A DNA stretch of 64,000 nt from Liolophura sinensis (Eukaryota > Mollusca > Polyplacophora > Chitonida > Chitonidae). Made by a program: the position numbers and the translations under genes. This document shows, piece by piece, positions 1 through 11,068 of the stretch (positions within the stretch are counted from its first letter, which is position 1; every line of letters starts with the position of its first letter). The notes beneath the pieces are model-generated. The model ran no database searches. It was not told the DNA's origin and was given only the letters and a program-made list of their open reading frames with translations. The stretch lies in contig NC_088302.1 of NCBI RefSeq assembly GCF_032854445.1, forward strand, positions 45,172,521-45,236,520, given 5' to 3'.

Positions 1-91
1 AGGCATAGTGTATATGCAAAAAAGTTGTCCTTGATAAAATAATATGTTACATGTAATTAAAGACTAATCGGTTGCACCTTGAATAAACTCT

Positions 92-160
92 GTATGTGAT
101 ACCAGTCAACCAGTCAATGCACTTTCCCTTAATGCTGAACGCCAATACAAATGGTATTTA
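92..160 (+). repeat. Fragment of GAGT-headed interspersed repeat
   Basis: This segment matches the 3' part of the longer repeat at 58.1-58.4 kb, with the same order of landmarks: a 'caaccagtc' block, a 'ttcccttaatgct' block and 'gaacgcca'. It is diverged and truncated. Confidence 0.55.
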
Positions 161-290
161 TGAATCATATGCCCATTTTTATCACAGAGTGCATTTAAAT
201 TCATTCAATCACATGACTACTGTGGGAAAATAGGAGTCCTACAAGAGTAAGTTTACGTGTGACTGCTATTCAGTCGTGGTAGATCCATTT
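160..290 (+). repeat. Dispersed repeat, copy 1
   Basis: About 110 bp here align by eye with 31657-31790: both contain a 'gcccattttt'-type block, then 'caatcac.tga', then 'ctgtgggaaaa' or its diverged form, and end near a GTGTGA stretch. The family is unknown to me. Confidence 0.5.
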
Positions 291-532
291 ACCAGGATCA
301 GAAGACCAGGATGAATTACAGATGTTACAAATGTGAAAGAAAACTTTAGAAGCAGAAACTTGAGAACTTTTTACATAGATTGTTTGAGAGTTAACAGTGA
401 TTTTCAGTAGTACAGAGTTCAGACACACTGGTTTTCGTGTGTACGTTTACTTGAGTTTACCACAACATCCCCAGGGATAGAGAATTATGGGAATCCATAC
501 TCATATTCTTATTCGCAGAGTATCCCACTACC

Positions 533-672
533 TTACTTCTCCTGCTGGTGGGGAGAGTCCTTACTTCTCCTGCTGGTGGAGAGAGTCCTTACTTCTCCTG
601 CTGGTGGGGAGAGTCCTTACTTCTCCTGCTGGTGGGGAGAGTCCTTACTTCTCCTGCTGGTTGGGAGAGTTT
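533..672 (+). repeat. 28-bp minisatellite, five units
   Basis: Five head-to-tail units start at 533, 561, 589, 617 and 645. The unit runs from TTACTTCTCC to GGGGAGAGTCC. The first four copies are nearly identical and the last is diverged, which fits recent expansion. The 28-bp unit is not a multiple of three, so the small open frame across it is not evidence of coding. Confidence 0.9.
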
Positions 673-981
673 CAGGGAGAGCACTATTGGTTGTGTTGTT
701 GTTTTTTAGTATGTATGAATGTATATAGCTTCTCTTTTCAGATTACATGGTGCTTTCTCTTCTTTCATATATATATATTGATTTATTTTTGGATTGGACT
801 CTGAAGTATGTGTGTCCTATATACTTGTTTTCTCTGTGAAGGCCTCGAGGAAGAACAGTTCCATTGTGAATTGACCAAGCCACCTTCGATAAATTAAGAT
901 AATATTATTATCATATCCCGAATATTAGCAGGCCTGATCGATGTTGCCATGTTCATGCAGTGTTGATTGTTGCTTTTGTAG

Positions 982-1236
982 GTTGAGCGTAGAGTTGTCA
1001 GCCAGCTAGCCATGGCACACGAGAGACAACTGATCCACAAGGGGTGTGTCCTGAAGATCACTGTAACTAACCCTGAAGACCTAGTCACCACCAGCTCTAA
1101 CCACCCTGAGGCTGAGAAACCAGAGGACCCTGTCACAATAAAACTACAGCTGCTAAAAAAGGGTGGAAAGACAGAGAAATATGAAGACATTAAAATAGAT
1201 CCGAATGAAAATCCATTCTCGATGGGGTTTAAGTGA
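982..1236 (+). CDS. 3' terminal exon of an unrecognised gene (5' part outside window)
   Basis: An AG acceptor at 980-981 is followed by 84 codons in phase 0 ending in TGA. The peptide begins VERRVVSQLAMAHERQ, has a strand-rich middle (VLKITVTNP, TIKLQLLKKGG) and ends in an acidic, charged tail with DPNENPFSMGFK. The internal Met codon at 1012 is unlikely to be the true start because the frame is open back to the acceptor. I do not recognise the family. A second small open exon candidate follows at 1321-1386 after a good acceptor (TTCTTCAG); it would encode about 21 residues ending in DGRVDVF, but its phase does not join cleanly to this exon. A poly(A) signal AATAAA lies at 1415-1420. The gene converges on SUPT7L. 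Confidence 0.55.
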   Translation, partial: VERRVVSQLAMAHERQLIHKGCVLKITVTNPEDLVTTSSNHPEAEKPEDPVTIKLQLLKKGGKTEKYEDIKIDPNENPFSMGFK

Positions 1237-1414
1237 TTGCATCCAGAAATGCATATTTAAGAAGGATTTGTACAGATAAATTTATTGCATGAAGAGCTAC
1301 TACCCTTTTGCTTTTCTTCAGATGAATCAGTTGGAAGATGAAGTCAAGACGGCAGGTATTCATGATGGCAGAGTGGATGTATTTTAATAAGATACGATAA
1401 TATATACATGTAAA

Positions 1415-1420
1415 AATAAA
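1415..1420 (+). other. Poly(A) signal for the leftmost gene
   Basis: AATAAA about 180 bp past the stop codon of the leftmost gene, or 30 bp past the alternative terminal exon. Confidence 0.5.
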
Positions 1421-1429
1421 CCCGCTCAT

Positions 1430-2310
1430 TGCCTTAGGAAAGGAATCAGCAGTTTGTATACATAAAATAAATTACATACATGTATGCAGTGTAATCTTCC
1501 TCAGATTTATTTGACTTGTGGAAGGAACCTGTACAGATAATATGTACTATAGTATATGAACGCTTTCCACGGTTGCTCAGTCTAATATGCTGAACAGTGA
1601 TCTTTAACTTCCATTACTAGTCTTGTAATCTTGTATATATGTACAAGTAAAAATACCCATAACAGTAGCTTGTTGCCTGGATTTTTCTTCAGGCTTTGGG
1701 ATCTTATAAAGAGATTTTAGACTTAAGTCCAAACGTCAATCATAAAATTTGGTATGTTCCTTTCCATTATTTTAGCTGAAATTTGTTGTCCAACAACATA
1801 CCCAGAGTTTACAGTGTCAAGCTAAATACTGACCTTATAACATAACAAACAACAACTTTGAAGTCATTTGAAATTTTGACTGAAATCTAAGATTGCTCTG
1901 TCATCCCCAAGGCCAATGTGTTATTTCACAGTTAAACTGAATGCCAGGATGTTATGACAGGATGACATGTGGTATTAGCTCTTCATCTGGACATCCCCAT
2001 GGGGTTTCTATGAGCACACTGACCGTGTCAGTCCACACGAAGATAACACGTACATGTGAATCAAAGCTCAATTACACTGAAGATTGCACGAAACGGCAAA
2101 ACCAGGACCCAGTTTCATAAAACTTTGACAGTCCAGTCAGAGTTTTTTTTCTCTAAGTCCAGGATGAAGTGTTTCTCGACAAAACTTGAGTCAAACTTCA
2201 TAAGTTCTGTTCCATCACTGGCAACTGGTTGAAGCACATTTATGGAGGCATCCTGGCTTGGAAACCACAGGTCTTGATCATGAAATGCACTCATTTGGCA
2301 CTCAATTCCT
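1430..2310. other. Convergent spacer and 3' UTR of SUPT7L
   Basis: AT-rich sequence between the leftmost + strand gene and SUPT7L. A minus-strand open frame at 2115-2408 overlaps the last SUPT7L exon in another frame and is best read as 3' UTR. No other gene is visible. Confidence 0.5.
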
Positions 2311-2313
2311 AGC

Positions 2314-5300
2314 TCACTTCTTTTTCCTGCAAAAATAAAGCTTAGATGTACACTGGCTGAAAACAAACCTATATTTTGTATTATTGTTAGAGTCTGTCTT
2401 ATTAACATGTGAGGGGGCCTCTGTGGCTCAGTTGGTTAGCGCGCTAGCACAGCGTAATGACCCAGGAGTCTCTCACCAATGCAGTTGCTGTGAGTGCAAG
2501 CCCAGCTCATGCCGGCTTCCTTTCCGGCCATACGTAGGAAGAGCTGCCAGCAACCTGTGGATGGCCGTGGGTTTCCACCTGCCATAATACTGGCCACCGT
2601 AGTATAAGTTAAACATTCTTGAGTACAGCGTAAAACACCAAGCAAATAAATAAAATATCAACATGTGAGTTGACATCACATTTTTCAACTCAAACTACAC
2701 CATCTGGATATTTTAGACCAAGTGCACATAAACATACACAAAAATGTTACATTCTACCATCTGTTACCCACACAAACTATATCAAAATTTCTTTTCCACA
2801 CAAATCCAATTCTAGTAAACCAGGTTCACTTTTGATGTATTTCTTGAAGACAATGCAATAAAAAAAAATATCTTCTGCAAAAGGTGCAGTTGAGAGAAAT
2901 CTTCTATAGACATCAAAGCCATTATATTTAGACTTACTTCTTCTTTGGGGCACTTGGTCTTGGAGGTACAGATGGAGGCGACATGATCTCTGAGGCCCCT
3001 ATGGAGGGAGGGTCCTGCAAGTCCCCAGGGTCACTCATCTGGGCTGGGGTGGTAGGGGGCTGATCCTGAACACTTCCAGGGTTAGCATATGCCTCCAGCT
3101 GGGCGCTGGCACTGGAAGACAGGACCCAATAGGAACTCATTACAAATCTGAACTCCACATGAGGACTGGTAGAAATGGCCCACTTTTCAAAACAGATTTG
3201 AGATCTATCCCAATTTTAAGCGTGGGTTCAAACACAACCATACATGAAGTGTACCTTCACAAACAATACAGTTTTACTTCACGCAGGGCCAGGGAAGGTT
3301 GTATTCGGGGACCACCTGAGATACTTAATTACACTAAGCAACCTATAATTTCATGGAATTTTTCAAAAATTGTTGGCTTGCTGTACAAGCTGTAGTACAG
3401 AAGGGTGGTTAGTCAGTAAAAAATTAGATTAAATCGTAACTTGAATCTCTTTTCACCTATTTAGTACAACAGTGCAATCAGACAAAAAAAAAATAAATCC
3501 ATGAAGTTCTAGGTGATAAACTGGACTTTAATGGTGTTAGTTTACTGGTGTTCATGCTATACATTCTTTTGCTTATGAGATGCTTGACAAATAAAACTGG
3601 AGGGAGAGGGGGCTGTGAAGAGTTGACCTGGAAAATGTTTTTCTCTTCGTGGTTGATACAACCTCTTGGTGGTTGACACAGGCTATGTTTGTAAGCAGAA
3701 GTATGTATATTGTGGACTCACTTTGCATACTTGAGATCTGGAGGCTCAGATTTTATCCCTTGATTCATCCACTTAGACTCTACCTCTGTGGTCAGACCAG
3801 ATGCAGATTCCTGCTCCACAGTGATCTCAAAGCTACCCAGAGCTGAAAACAAAACCTCCTCTCACATTACCCTCCATCTTGTTTGCATGAAACATATTCT
3901 AGCAGTTGCCAAACCTACACCTGATCTAGTTATACAATGAGGAAACTCCAGCCTGTTTTTTTCATACATGTGCTGTGACCTTGGCCAAAGACATAATCTG
4001 GCTATAAGCTAAGTTCATGCACTTAAGTATTTAAAAACAAAAGATTTTTTGCATTCCTTCTTGTGGACTCTACCTCTGATTGAAACTAAACCAAAGCAAC
4101 TTCCAGAATGCAATTTTCCCAGAAAAAAATGACACTGTGCCGCAAAGTGTACTTTAAAGCAGGTGAAAAACAAGTGATGGTAGTGAAAAAAAAGATGGTA
4201 GTATTTCACGGATTATGAGTGAGGAGATGTCAATGATCATCACTGTCATCACTGCTGGTTCACTGTTGGTTAGTTCCCCTCAGCTTGTATTTGGCAGTAT
4301 TGTAAAAAGGCCCAGTGTTGTACATTACTCACCATCCAGCTGAAGCAACTGCTCAGGATCTTCATCCGTATCATCCAGGTTAGGAAACTGAATATCAGTA
4401 TATGCTTCCTCCTTGATCCTGTGACAGTCAAAATGAATAGTTAGTCTCACGTGGAGGATCATACAGGTTTCAAGAAAACTGAGGCTGTCTCCAGTCATGA
4501 CATGTTAACGGGAGTCATTTTCTGAGGGAGGTATCCTATACAACTAATTACATGTGTCTCAAACTGTCTAGTTGTGTTCTTATATCTTTGGAATTTCCCA
4601 GAACAATTACAAACTTATGCATGCTGCAGAAATATTAGTCTGGGGCTTGGTCCAGAAACCAATCGTGGACAAAGTTAAGTGTACATGTAACTACCATTTG
4701 ACAAATGTTTGTTTGTTTGTTTATTTATTTATATGACTGGAGTTTTGAGCTGTACTCAAAAATATTTCACTTCTACTAAAGCAGCTACCATTACGATGGG
4801 AGGAAACCGAGCAGAGCCCAGAGGAAACCAACCACCATACGCAGGTTGCTGGTAGATCTGGTGACAAATGTCATGTGTTGCTAGCCCACAATGGCTTCTT
4901 GGAACACTACCCAGGACTTGCAGCAGATCTTGAAATACAAGGCATTCTAGTTTTCCAATGTTAAGAAAACTTTTTAAAGCAGGTGCCTAGTATATGATCT
5001 GCTGGCTATTAAATCATGAATGCAAGCAAAATTTCAACACAATGCTTGAACAAAGACATACTTGATCAAGGTGAAGGTCTCTTGTTTGTTTTCAAGAGGA
5101 TGTTTGAGTTTGTTGTATTCCTGTGAGAGCTGCTGACAGGTTTCTATCATATTCTCATGGTACTGTAGGATCCGCGTCTGGTAGAAGTCGTGCAGCGTCG
5201 TGATACTACCCAGTCCCATCTCGGCAAACACCTGACACATGATATCCTGAACAAAGTAAACACGCCACATCAGAATTTCAGCTACTGATTTGTAGGCTTT

Positions 5301-8300
5301 CAAAGAAAAACAGCTCACCATATTTTTCTTAAATCAAGTACCATTTCATGCAGGAGAAAAGATTAGCTTTTATTTACAAATTTGCTGATTGTGGGCTGCT
5401 TTTATCCTTAGCAACTGCCTGATGATTCATGCACTGATCTTAACATCTGAACAATGAACTGTTCTTACAACTGCCTCACAGTAGACAGCTCTTGTAAATG
5501 ACTGATGGTTCATCAACAACCCTAAATACTCTCAAACAGTTCATTTATTTATTTATTTATTTGATAGGTGTTTTACGCCGTACTCAAGAATATTTCACTT
5601 ATACGACGGCGGCCAGCATTATGGTGGGTGGAAACCGGGCACAGCCTGGGGGGAACCCACGACCATCCGCAGGTTGCTGGCAGACATTCCCACTTACGGC
5701 CGGAGAGGAAACCAGCATGAGCTGGACTTGAACTCACAGCCACCGCATTGGTGAGAGGCTCCTGGGTCATTACGCTGCGCTAGCGCGCTAACCGACTGAG
5801 CCACGGAGGCCCCTCAAACAGTTCATGGACAGCTCTAAAATCGACTGATGGTTTATGGAAAGCTTTCAATATAATCTGACAGTTTTTGAACTGTCTGAAA
5901 ACTGACTGACAATTCTTTGTCAGCACTAAAAGCTGGCTGACAGTTCATGGACAGTGCCAAAATTGGCTGATGGTTCATGGAAAGCTTTCAATATACTCTT
6001 AAAGCTCTTGGAATGTTTGAAAAACTGACTGACAGTTCATTGTCAGCTCTAAAAATTGGCTGATGCCTCTTGGACTGTTCTAAAAATTGGCAGATGGCTA
6101 TTGGGCTGCTCTAAAAATTGGTGGATACTTCCAAAAACATCTCTTACAACTGTTTGGACTACTTTTTTGTTTTTCAAATGCACTATACTGGTGTGGCACA
6201 TCCTTACACTTTCTAGATATTAAAAATGTGAAGTAAATGCAAAATTTTACAATAGTAACACTAGTCTATGAACAGGCAATATGAAGCAATCAGAACATCA
6301 GTCACGGTCACATCTGACTGCTGACATAAGACAAGGGGAGGTAACTCACAGGGAAACCAGAGGATCCATGAAGGGCTTGATGGTCAGCTGCAGCTCTCAT
6401 GTGTTTGGTGAACTGTAGGTAATACTCGCTGGTCAAATCTGTTAGCATTTCCAACACAGACTCACTGGAATCTAAAATTACAAACAGAATGTACACGTCT
6501 CCTTCTGCTTGGTTTCTCAGCCCATCTGGCCGTTAGCTTTGAAATCAAATATTCCTGAATACAGTATTATACCTCACACAGATAAATATTCATGACCAGA
6601 AATACATTACAAAGTGACACAAAAAAAACGCAATCAAAATGAAACACAAACTTATACAGTTACTTCCTTGTACCACATGTTGTTGTAAGGAGTGATGATA
6701 GTAAATTTTCGATTAAAATTTGTCACACAAGAATCACAGCAGTTATATACGTATTCACAGGGAATCAATTAAAACCACCAGTTTGCAGAGTAAGCAAAAA
6801 ATAATGAAAAGCTTTTACAACTAATTTAAACCCATTAGCCTACAGCATCTGGAATTCTTAATGATAAAACATTTTCTGAAGTCTTATGAAAACAAGATAT
6901 AACCATAAAGAGATACACAAATAATATTAAATCTACTGACTGTCAAAGCCTGCGTGTGCACAAATTGTAGCCACAGAGCGACGCAGAAGTTTGCGACAAG
7001 CCATGTCGTCCACAACTGGCGGAGGTTCTGATTTCCCCTTCACAAAGTCAGACAAACTGAAATGACAAAGTAAAACTATGTAACTTGCTCATAATAAAAG
7101 CACACTGTAAATTGTAACACAATACTGTTGGTATAGAGATAAAAAAATAGACGAAACAATTCAAATAATCATACTGATACTCCATGCCCTAGATACCATA
7201 ATAAAACCTCATTAATATTAATATAGTGAACATCAACATCATGCCAGGCCTTCGTAGAAATGACACTCACACTACAATCACAAAAGCATCTCAGCATTTA
7301 GCATGGCAATAGTTATTTAGCTGTTTCCCTGTTCTCACTGTTAACTCTCATTTTAAATTGAGGGAGCTTTAAAACAAGAATTCAAACTAGAAAGTACTCT
7401 GCAAAGTGCATCAAAAACTACCAAACCATAGAGTTACAGACACTGCCAGCAGAAAATGGAGCTAAACAGGATACCAGAACCATGAAGTGCTAGTCGTCAT
7501 AAAATCAATCTGTCTGACATAGCCACGAAATTGTTGAAGAATGCTGAATTACTATTACAGCACACACCTGGTGCTCTAACGATGACTGACTTACTTTTCC
7601 AGTGGAATTGGCATGAAAGGCACAGGCTTCAGGAAGTTGTGTTTCGGAGGTGGTCCCTCAAACTCTGGGATACTGGGTGTGGCAGGGTAGGTGATGTCTG
7701 CATCGCCAGTTTTCTGTTGACCAAAGGTAACAATGCATTCATGGAGCCAATACCCCTCAGATCTGCTCCAACCCTTCCCCTAGAGTAGACAGATTATAGC
7801 CTAGTCGTTTTGTAGATTGTGTTAAAATCAAATAGGGGAGACCCACCATTAATTTATTTATTTACTGGTGTTTTATCCTGCACTCTAGAATTTTTCACTT
7901 ATACAGTGGCAGCCAGCACTAAAGTAGAGTCCAGGGGAAACCCATGGCCATTCACAGTTTGCTGGAAGACCTTCTCACTTATAGGTATGACTCGGTGACA
8001 CCATTGGTGAAAGGCTCCTGGGTCACTGGAGCTTATGAGCAAGTGAAACAAAGTTACACTTCATTAAGGGGCAGGGGAAAATTAATTAAGCCACGGAGGC
8101 TCGGCCCGGTTTCCTCCCGCCATGATATTGGTCGCAGTTGTATAAGTCAAATATCCTTCAGCACGGTGTAAAACACCAATTAAATAAATAAGTATCTACC
8201 TACAGGTTACTTGTGTTCTTATCTATATAACTACTGCTATCATTTTGATATGAGACCATCATATCATCACCGCCTGTGCACAAGACCACCCACCCACCTC

Positions 8301-9396
8301 CACCACCTGAAACTGGGCGCCATGGCATTAGTGACAAATTCTTAATTACGACAATGATAAACAACTATCTGTCATTATTTCTGTTCAATAACCTCACCAG
8401 GTTTTCCTGTAGTTGTTGTTGTACTGTGTGTATCAGATGTCTCAACTTTCGAGCGTGCTGGAGAAGACGAATTGTGTGCAAGGTGATGGCATCAATTTGA
8501 AACCTTTCTGCAGGTAATGAGCTGAAAGTATAAAATATATTCAGACAAGTCCATGTCGCCAAAGTGCAGCCACCACTGAAATATCATGCTGAAGACACCA
8601 GACACGACACCCCACCCAGTCACATTACACTGACACCTGGCCAACCAGTCCTATTTCCTTGCTCTACCCTTTCATTGCTGAGCGCCAAGCAACAAGTATC
8701 ATTTTAAATTCTTTGATATGACCCAACCCAGACTGCATAATGTATCCTGGTATGTTATTTGTGGCTCTAGCCCACACAAGCTCTGGTCTCATACTGCACA
8801 TATATAAGTGTCATATATTATATACTGAGAGGCCAAACTGGAGTGCAAGTAGATGAGAGCTCCTGTGTGTACACCAAAGACATCCACACATTTGCCATTT
8901 AACTTGTGCCTATTTGTTTTACTTGAGCTGACACGGTGGTGAAAATATGGGAAGTTAATACAAAGCTCTACTTCACAGCAAAACGAGACCAACTGAACGG
9001 TTACATACAAGTATGCTGTGCAGGTTGTTCTGCTGTCTGCCATACTGTAATATCCAGTTATTATCAGGTATGGTTCTCAGAATAATGTCTTTTGTTGTTG
9101 ATTTTCCTATTCTTCCCATGTTCTTTTTCACTTCGTTTTCTGCTTGCTTCTGCCACAGGTGAGTGGAGTGCCTGATCGTGCGTAGTCTCTAATAAGATAA
9201 ACGATGTTGGGCAACACAGTGAAAATCACCATATTAGGGCTTACTCATTAGTAGGAGGACTGTGACGACTGGACGGCTGGTAAAGCCATGGACCCTCTAC
9301 ATCCATAGGCCGTGGTTTGGTGATCTGCTCCCTCTCAATCGCCATTATTCCAGAGTCCGTCTCTGGAACTGTTGGAATCTCACCCCAGTTTGACAT
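2314..9396 (-). CDS. SUPT7L: SUPT7L / STAF65-gamma, SAGA coactivator complex subunit
   Basis: This is a nuclear subunit of the SAGA/STAGA histone acetyltransferase complex. The exon model on the minus strand is 9396-9245, 8521-8398, 7713-7595, 7056-6941, 6471-6350, 5246-5062, 4418-4333, 3842-3779 (weak), 3111-2938 and 2326-2314, giving about 384 residues against 414 in human. Recognised parts are the N-terminus with WGEIP, the LHTIRLLQHARKLRHL helix, and the histone-fold (bromodomain-associated) segment at about residues 148-206 with ATICAHAGFD and SVLEMLTDL. They are followed by the IKEE motif and a Pro-rich tail ending in Lys. Phases agree at every junction except around exon 8, whose only phase-compatible donor (GTCTAA) is poor. 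The C-terminal poly-Lys run is split by the last intron (AAGAA|GTAAGT to CAG|GAAAAAG). The start is chosen because the frame matches the family N-terminus; 31 nt of 5' UTR precede it before an acceptor at 9428-9430. Confidence 0.88.
2404..2669 (+). mobile_element. tRNA-derived SINE, near full length, with target duplication
   Basis: The head carries an A-box-like TGGCTCAGTTGG and a degenerate B box; the body ends with a GTAAAACACCAA block and an AAATAAATAAA tail. A 10-bp direct repeat (AACATGTGAG) at 2404-2413 and 2660-2669 flanks it and is the target-site duplication. It lies between the last two SUPT7L coding exons, antisense to that gene. The conserved body resembles what I recall of MetaSINE-type elements in molluscs (inference). 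Confidence 0.85.
4703..4860 (-). mobile_element. Truncated copy of the same SINE
   Basis: Reverse-oriented 3' portion: an A/T tail (plus-strand TTTATTTATT), then the GTAAAAC-like block and body. The tRNA head is missing. It sits in SUPT7L intron 6. Confidence 0.75.
5395..6130. repeat. Degenerate tandem repeat in SUPT7L intron, split by a SINE
   Basis: Many diverged repeats of a unit of about 25-40 bp built on 'gacagttcatggacagctc' and 'aaaattggctgatgg'. The block is interrupted by the full-length SINE at 5545-5812. Confidence 0.65.
5531..5826 (-). mobile_element. Full-length SINE with 14-bp target duplication
   Basis: The complete element runs on the minus strand from a tRNA-like head (about 5812 down) to a TTTATT-rich tail at 5545. 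The direct repeat CTCAAACAGTTCAT flanks it at 5531-5544 and 5813-5826. The insertion is inside the intronic tandem repeat. Confidence 0.9.
7848..8040 (-). mobile_element. Degraded SINE copy, left half of an inverted pair
   Basis: Tail-first (TTTATTTATTTA) minus-strand copy with a recognisable body and part of the head. It is more diverged than the 5.5-kb copy. It lies in SUPT7L intron 2. Confidence 0.7.
8088..8195 (+). mobile_element. SINE 3' fragment, right half of an inverted pair
   Basis: The 3' body in plus orientation, from a GGTTTCCTCCCGCC block to a GTAAAACACCAA block and an AAATAAATAA tail. It lies about 50 bp from the oppositely oriented copy at 7848-8040. Confidence 0.75.
8640..8750 (+). 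repeat. Fragment of GAGT-headed interspersed repeat
   Basis: Shares the order 'caaccagtc', 'ctaccctttcattgct', 'gagcgccaagc' and 'tatgaccca' with the 58.1-58.4 kb copy. It is diverged and partial, in SUPT7L intron 1. Confidence 0.5.
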
Positions 9397-9429
9397 CTTT
9401 CTCATATACGTTTAGGTTCTCACAAAGCT

Positions 9430-11064
9430 GAAAACATACAAACAAATAACAAGCATGTGTCATTCTACTGCACTTTTGAGTTTCCATGCAGAAGAAAAAT
9501 GCAAATAACCAGAAATACTTGTAGTTCTTATTTTTTGCTCAACTCAGATATATATGTAGTCTACATATTTATGGGGATATGTTTACGTAGAAACCGTGTA
9601 TAGCCGTGTAGAGCTATATGTACATGAGTATTTAACACAGGAGCCCTCATGTACTCACACTCCATTTAGTTCTCTCACCTAAATCATGGAGTGTTTGTAG
9701 GGTTGGGCTTGAGTTCCTGTGACTACTGTAGACTGTTCTTATGCATACTGTAGTTCTTAAATTGGTGTGGATACCCATACCTCCTTGGGCTTAAAATATT
9801 TCCCTGAGTAACAGCGACAATAACACTTCTCGGACCATTTTCCGCACTGGCTCGGTCATTACCTTGTGCCACATGTGACAGTGATCCTAGTACTGAGCGT
9901 GATGCATAGAACAGATCATTTGATTCGAGGCTTCCATAATGCCGTTTTAACAAAGTGTCTGCGAAAGTGGTTGTTCTTACCACATTAAAACTATTCTCTA
10001 TCCATGAAACTGCCTTCAGTCATTGCAATAATGACTCGCGAAATCTTCTCTGTGCTAGTGTAATAGGTTGGAATAATTTTAAGTTGATCCGAAAAATTAA
10101 TTTTACGCCGGTATCTAAACAATATACGCGACATGTGCGTGCAATGTACGCGACCATTTATAGGGTCCGCACTTGAAAAATTTTATCGGACGAAAAATAT
10201 ACAGTACTTCGAATTTTCAGTCAGGCATATCATTCAAAGATATTTCCAAATCAAGATTAAAATATATATTTTTCCTCTTGGTGCGGACTTTTGTTTCTAT
10301 GGTTACCGCTTTAACTCGCCGCCATTTTCGTAACTTCGCAAAGGTAGGCCTGAGTTTCTGTGGACTCGTGTGATACATTTTTGAATGTAAGACAAATATT
10401 AATGTAGATGATTCTATTTTTGTAATGTCAGCAGATATTTATTTGCATGTTAGACGATGAATCTCGTGAACAGAATAGAAATATGCTAAACGGTGATCAC
10501 TACACTGTTTACAACCAACATTCAACATTGCATGGTCAAAAACTTTCTGTTCAGCTTCAACTGTTCAAGGGTGAAATATTTGTTTGTCGACAAGTGACAG
10601 TTGTGACAGCGCCTACAATAACCCAGATGCCATTCCCATGTGGCACAATTGTCTCACGGTGGGCAGGACATAAAAAAGCAAACATTTTATGTCTTTATGA
10701 GGCAAAGAGATTTTCAATAATTTATTTTCTAGCATTTTTTTTAGTTTTGTTTAAGGCCACACTCTATAATTTTATGTGTAGAAGAAACGGGACTGCTCGG
10801 TGTAAATTAGAACCGACCTTATTGTCATGAAAGCCCCACAAACAATGAGAGGGATGGAATTTACAAATTCCCAGTCTAAGGGTGTGTGTTCTAGCAATGC
10901 GATTTTTTGAGTTAGGAGCAACATTGCATCTTTTTACCAAATTTCTCTGATAACTTTCATTGACATGGCCAATCCAGAATTATGGTTGAATTTTAAATTA
11001 AGCTAATTTTTTGGAAGGTTCTTATATCAACCAGTAATTCAAATTTTGTTACTTTTTATTTCAG
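9430..11064. promoter_or_regulatory. Head-to-head promoter region of SUPT7L and TTC29
   Basis: The two start codons lie 1.67 kb apart on opposite strands. SUPT7L has an acceptor at 9428-9430 just upstream of its ATG exon, and TTC29 has an acceptor ending at 11064, so both have a noncoding first exon here. A likely TTC29 first-exon donor is AAG|GTAGGC at about 10341, in CpG-containing sequence. A 127-codon frame at 10447-10830 lies inside the TTC29 5' intron and resembles no family I know. Confidence 0.6.
10293..10306 (+). promoter_or_regulatory. Weak X-box-like motif near TTC29 start
   Basis: GTTTCTATGGTTAC matches the mammalian X-box GTTGCCATGGCAAC at 10 of 14 positions. X-boxes bind RFX factors in ciliary gene promoters and TTC29 is a ciliary gene, but the match is imperfect. 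Confidence 0.25.
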
Positions 11065-11068
11065 AAAA

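Larger units (their letters stand above)
1..981. other. Intron or upstream sequence with repeats
   Basis: No coding exon is visible. It holds a fragment of an interspersed repeat at about 92-160, a second dispersed repeat at about 160-290 (also found near 31.66 kb), and a 28-bp minisatellite at 533-672. It ends in a pyrimidine-rich tract and AG acceptor at 980-981, so at least its right part is probably intron of the gene that continues leftward. Confidence 0.5.

Noticed and set aside
2115-2408. Minus-strand 97-codon open frame
   Set aside because: The SUPT7L last exon reads through its start in another frame and stops at 2314, so this is 3' UTR. A separate exon cannot be excluded but has no support.
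10447-10830. Plus-strand 127-codon open frame
   Set aside because: It lies in the TTC29 5' UTR intron. It has no recognisable domain and ends in hydrophobic, AT-driven sequence.
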